Shown here: one piece after another, positions 27,129-36,365 of the stretch
How positions within the stretch are numbered: position 1 is the stretch's first letter
Layout of the letters: every line of letters begins with the position of its first letter
Source of the DNA: Ferruginibacter sp.
GTDB taxonomy: Bacteria > Bacteroidota > Bacteroidia > Chitinophagales > Chitinophagaceae
DNA: 64,000 nt
Direction of reading: 5' to 3'
Assembly: GCA_030831945.1 (NCBI GenBank)
Contig: JAURKC010000030.1
Span: 62,001 to 126,000 of the forward strand
Made by a program: the position numbers and the translations under genes
The notes under the pieces: model-generated
What the model was told of the DNA's origin: nothing
The model's input: only the letters and a program-made list of their open reading frames with translations
Databases searched by the model: none

Positions 27129-28058
27129 ATGCAACTATCTACCAAACATTTATTGGGCATTAAAGATCTTTCTGCGGAAGATATCTCTCTCATTTTAAAT
27201 ACCGCCTCTCAATTCAAAGAAGTTTTACAGCGACCTGTTAAAAAAGTACCTTCTCTTCGTGATATTACGATCGTTAATTTATTTTACGAAAACAGTACTC
27301 GTACGAGAATTTCATTTGAGTTAGCTGAAAAACGGTTAAGTGCAGATACCATTAATTTTTCTGCTTCCGCTTCTTCTGTTTCAAAGGGGGAAACCTTATT
27401 GGATACGGTAAACAATATTTTAAGTATGAAGGTAGATATGGTGGTAATGCGCCATAGTGCAAGTGGAGCTCCTTATTTTTTAGCCAAACATATACCTGCT
27501 GCAATTGTAAATGCCGGAGATGGTATCAATGAGCATCCTACGCAAGCTTTATTGGACGCCTTCTCCATCCAAGAAAAAACGGGTAGTTTGGAAGGTAAAA
27601 AAGTATTGTTAATTGGAGATATTATGCATTCAAGGGTAGCCTTGAGTAATATATATTTATTAAAGAAAATGGGTGCAGAAGTAATGGTAGCTGGTCCGCC
27701 AACTTTAATACCTACTTACATTGAACAAGCTTTACAAGTAAAAGTAGAATATAATTTAAAGAAAGCATTGCAATGGTGTGATGTTGCTAATGTGTTGCGC
27801 ATCCAATTAGAACGTCAAAACCAAGTCCTTTTTTCATCGCTAAGAGAATACAATCTTGCCTACGGAGTTAGTAGAAAATTACTTGACGGTTTGCAAAAAG
27901 AAATTGTTATCATGCATCCAGGACCTATCAATAGAGGAGTGGAAATAGATAGTGATGTTGCTGATAGTAGCCAGTCTATTATATTACAGCAGGTTGAAAA
28001 TGGGGTAGCAGTAAGGATGGCAGTATTATATTTATTGGCAGGTAAAAAAGCTGAATAA
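27129..28058 (+). CDS. pyrB: Aspartate carbamoyltransferase catalytic subunit
   Basis: The 309-residue product has the carbamoyl-phosphate-binding motif FYENSTRTRISFELAEKRL (about 53-71), SSVSKGETLLDT (about 83-94), the HPTQALLDAF motif (about 135-144) and HPGPINRGVEI near the C-terminus. It catalyses carbamoyl-phosphate + aspartate to N-carbamoylaspartate, the first committed step of pyrimidine synthesis. It follows pyrR and precedes coaD by 44 bp. No pyrI regulatory subunit is visible, which fits class B or C-type enzymes. Confidence 0.96.
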   Translation: MQLSTKHLLGIKDLSAEDISLILNTASQFKEVLQRPVKKVPSLRDITIVNLFYENSTRTRISFELAEKRLSADTINFSASASSVSKGETLLDTVNNILSMKVDMVVMRHSASGAPYFLAKHIPAAIVNAGDGINEHPTQALLDAFSIQEKTGSLEGKKVLLIGDIMHSRVALSNIYLLKKMGAEVMVAGPPTLIPTYIEQALQVKVEYNLKKALQWCDVANVLRIQLERQNQVLFSSLREYNLAYGVSRKLLDGLQKEIVIMHPGPINRGVEIDSDVADSSQSIILQQVENGVAVRMAVLYLLAGKKAE

Positions 28059-28102
28059 TTTTTCAAGTTGATCTACTAAAATAAATTTCAGACAAATTAA
28101 AT

Positions 28103-28579
28103 ATGCAACGTATCTGTTTATTTCCCGGAACATTCGATCCTGTTACTATGGGGCATATTGATATCATCAATAGGGCAATTCCTTTGTTTGATAAATTAGT
28201 CATTGGTATTGGTAGAAATGCGAATAAAGACCCAATGTTTACTGAAGAAAGACGGTTGAACTGGTTATTAGAAATTTATAAGGATGAGCCAAGAGTTTCA
28301 GCTGTTGTGTATGAAGGTTTGACAGTTAATTGCTGTAAAAGTGTAGGGGCTAATTTTATTTTAAGGGGTATTCGATACGTTAATGACTTTGAATACGAAA
28401 AGGCGATTGCAGATATGAATAGAAGTATCGATGGTCATATTGAAACTATTTTTTTAACCTGTTTACCTCAGTATACTTCTGTAGCTTCTACACTCGTTAG
28501 AGATGTTTTAAAAAATGGGGGAGATGTTTCTCAATTTTTGCCTAAAGTAGTGAATGATTCTATTTTGAAAGGTATTTAG
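28103..28579 (+). CDS. coaD: Pantetheine-phosphate adenylyltransferase
   Basis: The 158-residue product starts with ICLFPGTFDPVTMGHIDIINRA, containing the T/HxGH nucleotidyltransferase signature, and ends with the ISSTxxR-like YTSVASTLVRDVLKNGGDV. FILRGIRYVNDFEYE is also family-typical. It joins ATP and 4'-phosphopantetheine to dephospho-CoA, the penultimate step of coenzyme A synthesis. It follows pyrB by 44 bp and may be co-transcribed. The structured repeat (copy A) begins about 150 bp downstream. Confidence 0.96.
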   Translation: MQRICLFPGTFDPVTMGHIDIINRAIPLFDKLVIGIGRNANKDPMFTEERRLNWLLEIYKDEPRVSAVVYEGLTVNCCKSVGANFILRGIRYVNDFEYEKAIADMNRSIDGHIETIFLTCLPQYTSVASTLVRDVLKNGGDVSQFLPKVVNDSILKGI

Positions 28580-28731
28580 TTGGTTTTCTTAAAGGCTTAA
28601 GCGATTATTCGGTGAAGCTTTTGATTAAAATTGATCGATCAAAAACTACCAGTTAATTTATTTCCTTACAATTCTTCTTGCTTATTTTAGGAGTCAGTTA
28701 CATTAGTCTTGAATTTCCTTTCGGAATAGAG

Positions 28732-28990
28732 TGCTTTTACTTTTTTGCCTTGATGCAAAAAAGTAACAAAAAAAATCAAGCCTGCGAATAAAAAGGCTGA
28801 AATTTGAATTATCAGCCTAAAATCAAGGAACTCGCCGGAAGAGTATTTTACTTCAATGGGCATACTGGCTCAGACAGCCTTGATTTTTTAACGGCTGATA
28901 ATTCAAATTTCTAGCACTTTTTATTCGAGGGCATCTAAACAACTATAATTGCAAATTCCTTTACCCTACTTTTTGAGGATTAACTATTTG
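28732..28990. repeat. Structured interspersed repeat, copy A (complete form)
   Basis: Bases 28732-28934 match 57112-57314 without gaps (15 substitutions in 203 bp), and 28917-28990 match the degenerate copy at 57377-57490. The left hairpin (28737-28766) is TTACTTTTTTGC, loop CTTGAT, GCAAAAAAGTAA. A long hairpin covers 28785-28927: 11 bp (28785-28795 with 28917-28927), an internal loop, 19 bp (28799-28817 with 28893-28911), then 10 bp (28819-28828 with 28878-28887). A small apical AGTA/TACT stem is at 28842-28852. It fills the gap between the convergent ends of coaD and the NUDIX gene. It has no open frame and no T-run that would mark a simple terminator. It could be a REP/MITE-like element or a structured RNA. 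Confidence 0.85.
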
Positions 28991-28991
28991 A

Positions 28992-29621
28992 TTAATCAGG
29001 CTTCATAAATTTTCCAATTATATCTCTTATCGATGAATAGGTGTTTTCAAGCGGTATATCTATTTCGTTTGAATTTAGCCACTTTAGCTCCGTTATATTT
29101 TCTTCTATTTGTGGAACTAGGGTTTGAGCTCCCTTACAGTTCATATGAAACCAATGCGTAGTTTTTAAAAAATTTTTTCCAAAAGCTGAATAGGTATGGT
29201 AAGTACAGCTAATCTTATTATTTAATTGCAAATTCCTTACTCCAGTTTCTTCTTCTACTTCTCGAATGGCAGCCTGTTCATAATTTTCTCCCTTTTCTAC
29301 CTTTCCTTTTGGCAGGTCCCATTTGTTAAGTCGGAAAATAAAGAGGATTTGATCTTGGTCGTTTTGTACGATACCTCCTGCAGCTTCTATTGTGTCAAAC
29401 TGCTTAAAAAATACTTTTTTCAGCTCCTCTAAGTTGGAATGGATTAATACCCCAGCATGAAAGGTCTCTTTTTTAATTTCATGTAATAATGATTTAATGG
29501 CTGGACTGGATATTTCATCAATAAAAATTGCCTCTGGGTGGTGAAGTATTTCTTGAATTTCTGGATCAATTTCATTACATAGATAGACTGGTTTATCATC
29601 AAAGTAAATTTTTATGTACAT
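28992..29621 (-). CDS. NUDIX hydrolase
   Basis: The 209-residue product has the Nudix box GKVEKGENYEQAAIREVEEETGV (about residues 107-129), matching GX5EX7REUXEEXGU. The N-terminal 75 residues form a separate domain (YIKIYFDDKPVYLCNE and following) seen in Bacteroidota homologues. Nudix enzymes hydrolyse nucleoside diphosphates linked to other groups; the substrate is not determinable. It is divergent from pyrE with 115 bp between. That pairing is common in Bacteroidota genomes, and a nucleotide-pool role is likely. Confidence 0.9.
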   Translation of the reverse strand: MYIKIYFDDKPVYLCNEIDPEIQEILHHPEAIFIDEISSPAIKSLLHEIKKETFHAGVLIHSNLEELKKVFFKQFDTIEAAGGIVQNDQDQILFIFRLNKWDLPKGKVEKGENYEQAAIREVEEETGVRNLQLNNKISCTYHTYSAFGKNFLKTTHWFHMNCKGAQTLVPQIEENITELKWLNSNEIDIPLENTYSSIRDIIGKFMKPD

Positions 29622-29736
29622 AGCTATCTAATTTAAAGTTGAGCTTTTGAATGATTCACCCTAGTCAATTTCTTTAACGATTGATGGGCAAATTGGAAAA
29701 GCTAAAGTTCAATGGCTTTTTTTATTAATTTGCAGT

Positions 29737-30369
29737 ATGATAAATGAAAAAGCTACCGCTGAAAAGCTACTACAAATTAATGCAATTAAATTGAGTCCGC
29801 AACAACCATTTACATGGGCAAGTGGTTGGAAAAGTCCTATTTATTGTGATAATCGTAAAGTATTATCATTTCCCTTTAGTAGAGATTTTATTAAAAGTGA
29901 AATGTGTAATGTAGTATTTGAGAAATTTCCTGAAGCAGATCTTTTAGCAGGAGTAGGTACTGCTGGTATTCCTTGGGGTGCAATGGTAGCCGATCAGCTA
30001 AAATTGCCCTATATCTATGTCCGCCCAAAGCCAAAAGAACACGGAATGGGCAATCAAATAGAGGGGGTATATGAAAAAGGGGCTAAGGTAGTAGTGATTG
30101 AGGATCTGATTTCTACCGGTAAAAGTAGCTTGGAAGTAGTGGATGTTCTGAGGAAGGCAGGTGTAGAAGTAATCGGTATGGTAGCCATTTTTACCTATGG
30201 CTTTGATTTAGCCGATAAAGCGTTTTCAGCAGCAGGTGTTCCCTTTATTACCCTTACCAATTATAATACATTAATTGAATTAGCGGTAGAAAAGGGTATT
30301 GTCAGTGCAGAGCAGGAAAAAACTTTGTTAAATTGGCGCCAGGATCCAGCTAATTGGAACGTAATTTGA
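29737..30369 (+). CDS. pyrE: Orotate phosphoribosyltransferase
   Basis: The 210-residue product has the OPRT order: SPQQPFTWASGWKSPIYCDNRKVLSFP (about 20-46, orotate side), GVGTAGIPWGAMVAD (about 72-86), YVRPKPKEHGMGNQIEG (about 96-112) and the PRPP loop VVVIEDLISTGKSSLEVVDVL (about 119-139). It makes OMP from orotate and PRPP, the fifth pyrimidine step. With pyrR and pyrB 2.6-3 kb away it forms a loose pyrimidine cluster. A TAATTTG sequence ends 4 nt before the ATG and resembles, but is one base short of, the -7 consensus. Confidence 0.96.
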   Translation: MINEKATAEKLLQINAIKLSPQQPFTWASGWKSPIYCDNRKVLSFPFSRDFIKSEMCNVVFEKFPEADLLAGVGTAGIPWGAMVADQLKLPYIYVRPKPKEHGMGNQIEGVYEKGAKVVVIEDLISTGKSSLEVVDVLRKAGVEVIGMVAIFTYGFDLADKAFSAAGVPFITLTNYNTLIELAVEKGIVSAEQEKTLLNWRQDPANWNVI

Positions 30370-30404
30370 TAACTTTAAATAAATATTCATTCAAACTAAA
30401 TATT

Positions 30405-30776
30405 ATGAAATCTATACAATTGACCTTGTTAGCACTTGTAGGACTTGTTTCTATAGCAACTGCTCAACAAAAAGCAACTCAAAAAGTAGTGATTAATACC
30501 CCTTCGGTGCAGTGTGAAATGTGTAAGGATAGGATAGAAAAGTATATGAGTCGTGAACCAGGTATTGTTTCGGTGAAAGTGGACTACAAGAAAAAGACCA
30601 CTACGGTGAGTTTTTTAACAGACCGGAACGACATTGAGCGGGTGAAAACAGCTATTGCCAATGTTGGTTATGATGCTGATGATATTACTGCGGAAGAGAC
30701 TTCTTATGCAAAATTACCTAAATGCTGTAAAAAGCCGGCAGAGAAGACTGCTGCACCTACTACGCAGTTACCCTAG
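30405..30776 (+). CDS. Exported heavy-metal-associated (HMA) domain protein
   Basis: The 123-residue product has a signal peptide ending in ATAQQ, then an HMA domain with the metal-binding CEMC (in PSVQCEMCKDRIEKYM), followed by the beta-strand VDYKKKTTTVSFL. The C-terminal tail adds a second cysteine pair (KLPKCCKKP). Likely a periplasmic copper- or zinc-binding chaperone. The ATG at 30405 is chosen because an upstream start at 30354 overlaps the pyrE end and would precede the signal peptide. It lies 35 bp after pyrE and ends at a symmetric terminator. Confidence 0.85.
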   Translation: MKSIQLTLLALVGLVSIATAQQKATQKVVINTPSVQCEMCKDRIEKYMSREPGIVSVKVDYKKKTTTVSFLTDRNDIERVKTAIANVGYDADDITAEETSYAKLPKCCKKPAEKTAAPTTQLP

Positions 30777-30801
30777 AATTTAATTCAGTAAGAAATATGG
30801 T

Positions 30802-30830
30802 AAAAAACACCCCGCTGGGGTGTTTTTTTA
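30802..30830. terminator. Bidirectional intrinsic terminator (HMA gene / LEA-like gene)
   Basis: A stem CACCCC/GGGGTG with a 3-nt loop is flanked by A6 on the left and T7 on the right. It can therefore terminate both the plus-strand HMA gene and the convergent minus-strand gene at 30835. Confidence 0.92.
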
Positions 30831-30834
30831 TGCC

Positions 30835-31308
30835 CTAGAATAAGGATAAATTTTGCTTCATTTCGTAGTTAATTGGAAAATTCTTTGAAATGGTTCCATT
30901 TCCAGCTCTGATTGTTCCTACTACCTTTAGGGTAACTTCTTTATTGACCAGCGCATTAAAACCATTCTTTACTAGGTTCTTCATCTCGACATCCATTTTA
31001 ACTGGGATGGCAAATTCTGACTTTTTCGGAATAGCAACTAGTTGGTCATTAGTGGTATGTCCTAGAAAATTATTGTCAACAAAAACATCTAGGTCGAATT
31101 TTTTTAATTGCAACCCAAAGTTGTTTGGGTTAAAAAAAACTAGATCAGTTTTTAGGGTACTGGTCTTTAATCCTAATTTATCCACCTTGAAATTCCTGAT
31201 CTCTCTGTATTCAAGTTCCTTTGGACTAGAGCAGGAGATAAGCAATATTGTCAGTAAAATAGAAATACAAAATTTAGCCGTTGTGAAAGGGGAGATGATC
31301 TTTTTCAA
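30835..31308 (-). CDS. LEA type 2 (LEA14-like) lipoprotein
   Basis: The 157-residue product has a lipoprotein signal (LLTILLISCSSPK, acylated Cys at about residue 26). A single domain follows with VDKLGLKTSTLKTDLVFFNPNNFGLQLKKFDLDVFV, the pattern of LEA14/WHy domains (NPNxFGL). Such domains fold as fibronectin-like beta sandwiches and are found in stress proteins, but a bacterial function is not established. It is the first gene of a minus-strand run that continues to 49 kb. The gene's 3' end shares the bidirectional terminator with the HMA gene. Confidence 0.8.
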   Translation of the reverse strand: MKKIISPFTTAKFCISILLTILLISCSSPKELEYREIRNFKVDKLGLKTSTLKTDLVFFNPNNFGLQLKKFDLDVFVDNNFLGHTTNDQLVAIPKKSEFAIPVKMDVEMKNLVKNGFNALVNKEVTLKVVGTIRAGNGTISKNFPINYEMKQNLSLF

Positions 31309-32344
31309 TGTAGGAGATTTTAAGCAAGTTAAGTAGATCTTGTCAAATTTGAAATTTAAACTTCTCTAAAGTCCTACTATTATTTTTAGTAATCAGCCAT
31401 TTTGATCTAAAAATACCATTTTTAAGCTCAACTATTATTATTAGTATTTAAATTTTAATATAACTAACTGATTATAAATATATTATAATATTTAATTAAA
31501 CTAAAAAAATAGAATATTTCTACTATTGTTAACTGCTTAGTATCGCTATAACGATGACTAACTCATTTTTCAGTTAATTGATTATTTAATTTACATAATT
31601 AATTGATTATAAGTCTTATATAGGATTTACTGGAAATTAAATATCGTATAAATCATTTATTAATTAAAATTCAATGTATTCAGCCAATAAAATCTTAAAA
31701 TTTGAAATATTTTGTTACGATCATACCAATCTGGTCAAAATTAAAGTGATTGGATCTAAGGGTACTCTAATGACTTTTAAATGAATCAACTATTTTAATA
31801 GTTCAAGACTGTTATAATGACATATAAATAGTAGGGTCATTTTCTTCCAAATTTTATCGGGATCAGGCTAAATTATTATTGGGCTGAATCTATTTTTGCT
31901 CCAAATTGAGTAAAGGATAATTGTGGTTTTATTTGAATATATTAAATTTAAATATGTAAATGGGGAGAATTTTTGAGCGATTGATTTGATTTAAATCTGA
32001 AATAGATACCCCTTAAAATCTCCCTACTTTAAGATCTCTTTCCAACTTTATCATGGTAAATAAATTTTGAATGCCCTTATAATAAGATCCAGGGTGAGAT
32101 GGCGAATTTGCTTTGAAGGGGTGAATCTATGAACGATTTTTCAACTTGATGAAATAGTCCTGTTTGGGTTATCATTGATATCACCCAGCTAAGCTATTCT
32201 GATCCCAGCTCATCGGAAGTTACCAATGACGGAGGAGCTAGATTTTAGCAAAAATCGACAGTTTACTACATAAAAAAGCCCGGATTAAATCCGGGCTTTC
32301 ATAATATAGCTCACTTTTTACATGGAGTAGAGGTGGGGAATTAG
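31309..32344. other. Gene-free region of about 1 kb at a coding-strand switch
   Basis: This is the longest gene-free stretch in the window and is very AT-rich (notably 31400-31720). I see no open frame of note, no tRNA, and no repeat copy. An imperfect inverted pair with a 6-bp spacer (TAGTATCG, CTATAA, CGATGACTA) lies at 31538-31560. The hppA terminator lies at the right end (32271-32300). Genes left of it are mostly on the plus strand and those right of it (to 49 kb) all on the minus strand. Confidence 0.6.
32271..32300 (-). terminator. Intrinsic terminator of hppA
   Basis: A stem AAAGCCCGGAT/ATCCGGGCTTT with a 3-nt loop lies at 32275-32299. Read on the minus strand it is followed by a run of T residues (the A6 at 32272-32277), 45 bp after the hppA stop. 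Confidence 0.92.
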
Positions 32345-34543
32345 TTATTTAATAGTCTCTTTAGAAGCACTTATTTTTTGCAAATTCTCTATTTGAGCCT
32401 TTCTGTTAGCTTCTATTTTGTCGTGATGAATAATCGCAAGGGTAGGTGCTATCACCAGACTCACAATACTCATCAATTTGATTAATATATTCATTGAAGG
32501 GCCAGAGGTATCTTTAAATGGATCTCCTACAGTATCACCCGTAACAGAAGCTTTATGTGGTTCTGATTTCTTATAGAACATCTCACCATTAATTTCTACC
32601 CCTTTTTCAAATGATTTTTTTGCATTATCCCAAGCTCCACCAGCATTGTTTTGGAACATTCCCATCAATACACCACTTACCGTAGCGCCTGCTAAAAATC
32701 CTCCTAATACTTCTGGGCCGAAAATAAAACCGATAATGATTGGAGATAATAAAGCAATCGCTCCTGGCATCATCATTTTACGAAGGGATGCTTGAGTTGA
32801 AATAGCTACACATTTATCGTATTCAGGTTTACCAGTCCCTTCCATGATACCAGGTATCGTGCGGAACTGTCTGCGGACTTCTTCCACCATTGCCATTGCG
32901 GCTTCTCCAACTGCACGTATTGCAAGGGAAGAGAATATAAAAGGGATCATTCCACCTACAAATAGACCTGCTAATACATCCGCGCGATAAATATCAATAC
33001 CATCAATACCTGCAATACCTACAAATGCTGCAAATAAAGCAAGTGCAGTTAATGCTGCAGAGGCAATAGCAAAACCTTTACCACTCGCTGCAGTTGTATT
33101 TCCAACGGCATCTAGGATATCTGTTTTTTCTCTTACATCAGCCGGTAATTCACTCATTTCGGCAATACCACCTGCATTATCAGCAATAGGACCAAATGCA
33201 TCTATTGCCAATTGCATAGCCGTAGTAGCCATCATACCAGCAGCAGCAATCGCTACTCCATATAAACCTGCACATACATAAGATCCGTAAATACCTGCAG
33301 CTAAAACTAATATAGGTAATAAAGTACTTTCCATACCTACTGCTAAACCACCAATAATGTTGGTAGCATGGCCTGTTGCAGATTGACGAATAATACTCAT
33401 TACTGGGCGTTTACCCATAGCGGTATAATATTCTGTGATGATACTCATTAAAGTTCCTACAGTTAGGCCAACCATAATGGCACCAAATATTCCCATTTTA
33501 GTGAATTCATGTCCACGCAAGGTCATGGTATCTGGCATTAACCAGTTTACCAAAAAATACGAAGCAACTGCTGTTAAAACGATAGATCCCCAGTTACCCA
33601 TATTCAATGCCTTTTGTACCGCATCAGTACTAAGTCCAGCATTTTCAGAAATGCGAACAAAGAAGGTTCCAATAATAGAAAAAAGGATACCCATCGATGC
33701 AATTAACATCGGTAAAAGAATAGGAGACATACCGCCAAATTGATCGGTAATAGCACTTGTTTCTCTACCCAATACCATTGTTGCTAGTACTGTAGCTACA
33801 TAAGAACCAAATAAATCAGCACCCATTCCAGCTACATCACCTACATTATCACCCACGTTATCTGCAATAGTTGCAGGGTTACGAGGATCATCTTCTGGAA
33901 TACCAGCTTCAACTTTTCCAACTAAATCAGCCCCAACGTCTGCTGCCTTTGTATAAATACCACCACCTACTCTTGCAAATAAGGCGATCGATTCAGCACC
34001 TAAAGAAAAACCAGTTAAGATTTCTAAAGTGCGCTCCATTTCAATACTATCTACCGCTGCATCAGGAGCAAAAACCATTTTTAAAATAATAAATAAACCA
34101 CCTAATCCAAGTACTGCTAAACCAGCTACACCCATTCCCATTACTGAACCTCCAGTAAATGAAACTGATAGTGCTTTACTTAAACTAGTTCTAGCTGCTT
34201 GGGCAGTGCGTACATTCGCCTTGGTGGCCACTTTCATGCCAATAAATCCGGCAAGGGCACTAAAAAATGCTCCTAAAATGAAAGCCAGCGCAATAGTCCA
34301 ATGACTATTTTCATTGCTATAGCCCATTACTCCTAAAAGAATGGCACCAATAACAACAAAATAAGCTAGAATTTTATACTCGGCTTTTAAAAAAGCCATT
34401 GCACCTTCAGCTATGTAAGTGCTGATTTCTTTCATTCTTTCGTTACCCGCATCTTGTTTGGAAACCCAGGCAAACTTTACAAAAGTATACAACAAGCCTA
34501 CGATGCCCATTGAAGGAATAACATAGATCAATAATTTGTCCAT
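32345..34543 (-). CDS. hppA: Membrane-bound ion-pumping pyrophosphatase (K+-stimulated type)
   Basis: The 732-residue protein has about 16 hydrophobic segments. The substrate-binding loop [38 protein letters not shown] (broken here by length, about 205-245) is present. The pump uses pyrophosphate hydrolysis to move H+ or Na+. The segment [18 protein letters not shown] carries Ala rather than Lys at the discriminating position, the K+-dependent type, which in Bacteroidota is often Na+-pumping. The minus-strand promoter element lies upstream and a strong terminator follows, so it is a single-gene unit. Confidence 0.96.
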   Translation of the reverse strand: MDKLLIYVIPSMGIVGLLYTFVKFAWVSKQDAGNERMKEISTYIAEGAMAFLKAEYKILAYFVVIGAILLGVMGYSNENSHWTIALAFILGAFFSALAGFIGMKVATKANVRTAQAARTSLSKALSVSFTGGSVMGMGVAGLAVLGLGGLFIILKMVFAPDAAVDSIEMERTLEILTGFSLGAESIALFARVGGGIYTKAADVGADLVGKVEAGIPEDDPRNPATIADNVGDNVGDVAGMGADLFGSYVATVLATMVLGRETSAITDQFGGMSPILLPMLIASMGILFSIIGTFFVRISENAGLSTDAVQKALNMGNWGSIVLTAVASYFLVNWLMPDTMTLRGHEFTKMGIFGAIMVGLTVGTLMSIITEYYTAMGKRPVMSIIRQSATGHATNIIGGLAVGMESTLLPILVLAAGIYGSYVCAGLYGVAIAAAGMMATTAMQLAIDAFGPIADNAGGIAEMSELPADVREKTDILDAVGNTTAASGKGFAIASAALTALALFAAFVGIAGIDGIDIYRADVLAGLFVGGMIPFIFSSLAIRAVGEAAMAMVEEVRRQFRTIPGIMEGTGKPEYDKCVAISTQASLRKMMMPGAIALLSPIIIGFIFGPEVLGGFLAGATVSGVLMGMFQNNAGGAWDNAKKSFEKGVEINGEMFYKKSEPHKASVTGDTVGDPFKDTSGPSMNILIKLMSIVSLVIAPTLAIIHHDKIEANRKAQIENLQKISASKETIK

Positions 34544-34567
34544 ATAATAGTTCTAATTTTTGGAGGG

Positions 34568-34575
34568 CAAAAATA
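34568..34575 (-). promoter_or_regulatory. Promoter -7 element of hppA (TATTTTTG on the minus strand)
   Basis: This is a perfect TAnnTTTG match read on the minus strand, with its last base 24 nt before the hppA ATG (34543). Confidence 0.5.
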
Positions 34576-34716
34576 GGGTAATTGAAGCAAAAATTGGAAT
34601 ATTTTAATAGATTCTTAGTGATAACACCTAAATTATTTTTGTAATATATTTTCCCTTGGTTTTCTGACCATTGGCATATCAAAATAAAAAAGGCTTAAAT
34701 AGGGAATTATTTAAAT

Positions 34717-34751
34717 AAAAATGGATCCTAAGTTAATTTAGGATCCATTTT
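34717..34751 (-). terminator. Intrinsic terminator of lpd
   Basis: A 13- to 14-bp stem (AAATGGATCCTAA paired with TTAGGATCCATTT) lies just after the lpd stop. On the minus strand it is followed by a T-rich tract (ATTTTTATTT). Confidence 0.9.
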
Positions 34752-34773
34752 ATTTAGAAAAATATTGTAAATT

Positions 34774-36162
34774 TTAAACATCTATTGCTTCGCCATAAGC
34801 CACTGCTGTAGCTTCTTTCAACCCTTCACTCATAGTAGGGTGAGGATGAACTGAATTCAATATTTCATGAGAAGTAGTTTCCAATTTACGAGCAGCTACT
34901 GCTTCTGCAATATTTTCAGTTACGTTCATACCAATCATATGGCATCCTAAAAACTCACCATATTTAGCATCATAAATTACTTTTACAAATCCTTCAGTAG
35001 CACCTGCGGCACTAGCTTTTCCACTTGCCATGTAAGGGAATTTACCCACTTTAACTTCATAACCAGCATCCTTAGCTGCTTTTTCGGTATACCCAACAGA
35101 GGCGATTTCAGGGGAGCAGTAAGTACAACCAGGGATATTATTGTAATCAATTGGTTCTGGATGGTGACCACTCAAATGTTCAGCTGCATTAATTCCTTCT
35201 TTTGAAGCTACATGCGCCAAAGCTTGACCAGGTGTACAATCTCCAATCGCATAAATGCCTGGCACACTAGTTTGTCCGTGGGCATCTACAATTATTTTTC
35301 CTTTTTCAGTTTTAATTCCTACTGATTCTAATCCAATATTTTCAATATTGGCAATGACGCCTACCGCACTTAAAATGATATCCGCTTCTAAAATAATTTC
35401 ACCAGTAGGTGTTTTAATTTTTGCTTTCACCCCAGCTCCTGCAGTGTCAACACTCAATACTTCACTATTGGTCATTACAGTGATTCCTTGTTTCTTGAAT
35501 TGTTTTTCCAATTCCTTACTAATATCTTCATCTTCAACAGGAACAATGCGAGGCATAAATTCAACGATCGTTACTTTAGTTCCCATTGCGTTATAGAAAT
35601 AAGCAAATTCAGATCCGATAGCACCACTACCACAAACAATCATACTTTTTGGTTGAGTAGGTAATACCATGGCTTTACGGTACCCAATGATTTTTTCATC
35701 ATTGATAGGCATAGTAGGTAATTGGCGAGCCCTGCCACCAGTGGCTATGATGATATTTTTTGCTTCCTGAATTTGTTTGGTTCCATCAGCAGCAGTTATC
35801 TCTACTTTACCAGGAGCGGTAAGTTTACCAAAACCCATGATAACATCGATTTTGTTTTTCTTCATTAAAAACTGAACGCCTTTGCTCATTTTATCAGCAA
35901 CACCCCGACTACGTTTAATTACGCCCTCAAAATTGGCGGTTGGATTACTTATATTGATACCATAATCTGCGGCATGTTTTGCGTATTCAAAAACCTGGGC
36001 ACTTTTCAATAAGGCTTTGGTAGGGATACAACCCCAATTGAGACAAACTCCACCAAGACTTTCTTTTTCAATGATTGCAACTTTTTTACCTAATTGACTT
36101 GCCCTGATTGCTGCAGGGTATCCACCCGGGCCACTGCCTAAAACAATTACATCGTATGCCAT
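34774..36162 (-). CDS. lpdA: Dihydrolipoyl dehydrogenase (E3)
   Basis: The 462-residue product starts with the FAD-binding DVIVLGSGPGGYPAAIRASQLG and carries the redox disulfide GGVCLNWGCIPTKAL (Cys40 and Cys45), the NAD-binding GSGAIGSEFAYFYNAMG (about 175-191), the second FAD site GIYAIGDCTPG (about 302-312) and the catalytic HPHPTMSEGLKEA (His-Glu pair). It reoxidises lipoamide of pyruvate, 2-oxoglutarate and branched-chain dehydrogenase complexes. No E1 or E2 gene is nearby. The N-terminal fold could also suit a mercuric reductase, but the C-terminal motif argues against this. Confidence 0.95.
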   Translation of the reverse strand: MAYDVIVLGSGPGGYPAAIRASQLGKKVAIIEKESLGGVCLNWGCIPTKALLKSAQVFEYAKHAADYGINISNPTANFEGVIKRSRGVADKMSKGVQFLMKKNKIDVIMGFGKLTAPGKVEITAADGTKQIQEAKNIIIATGGRARQLPTMPINDEKIIGYRKAMVLPTQPKSMIVCGSGAIGSEFAYFYNAMGTKVTIVEFMPRIVPVEDEDISKELEKQFKKQGITVMTNSEVLSVDTAGAGVKAKIKTPTGEIILEADIILSAVGVIANIENIGLESVGIKTEKGKIIVDAHGQTSVPGIYAIGDCTPGQALAHVASKEGINAAEHLSGHHPEPIDYNNIPGCTYCSPEIASVGYTEKAAKDAGYEVKVGKFPYMASGKASAAGATEGFVKVIYDAKYGEFLGCHMIGMNVTENIAEAVAARKLETTSHEILNSVHPHPTMSEGLKEATAVAYGEAIDV

Positions 36163-36365
36163 GATTTAAAAATTTGTTGTTTGAATGATAGTTCGTTTAC
36201 CAGCTATTCATTACTCTTTGAAAGAGCCAATAAAAAGATAGGCAAAATTAGTTCGAAATGAGGGATTAGCCAAAAGCTAATTTAAACTATTTCAAAGGCG
36301 ACCATTATTTGAAAAATGTAAGGATTTCGAAGCAGATAAATTTAGAGACAAAATTGGCTAGTGAT

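Noticed and set aside
31538..31560. Possible dif site in the 1-kb gap
   Set aside because: The inner arms (ATCG/CGAT) and the spacer do not match the XerCD dif pattern I know. I keep only the strand switch as an observation.
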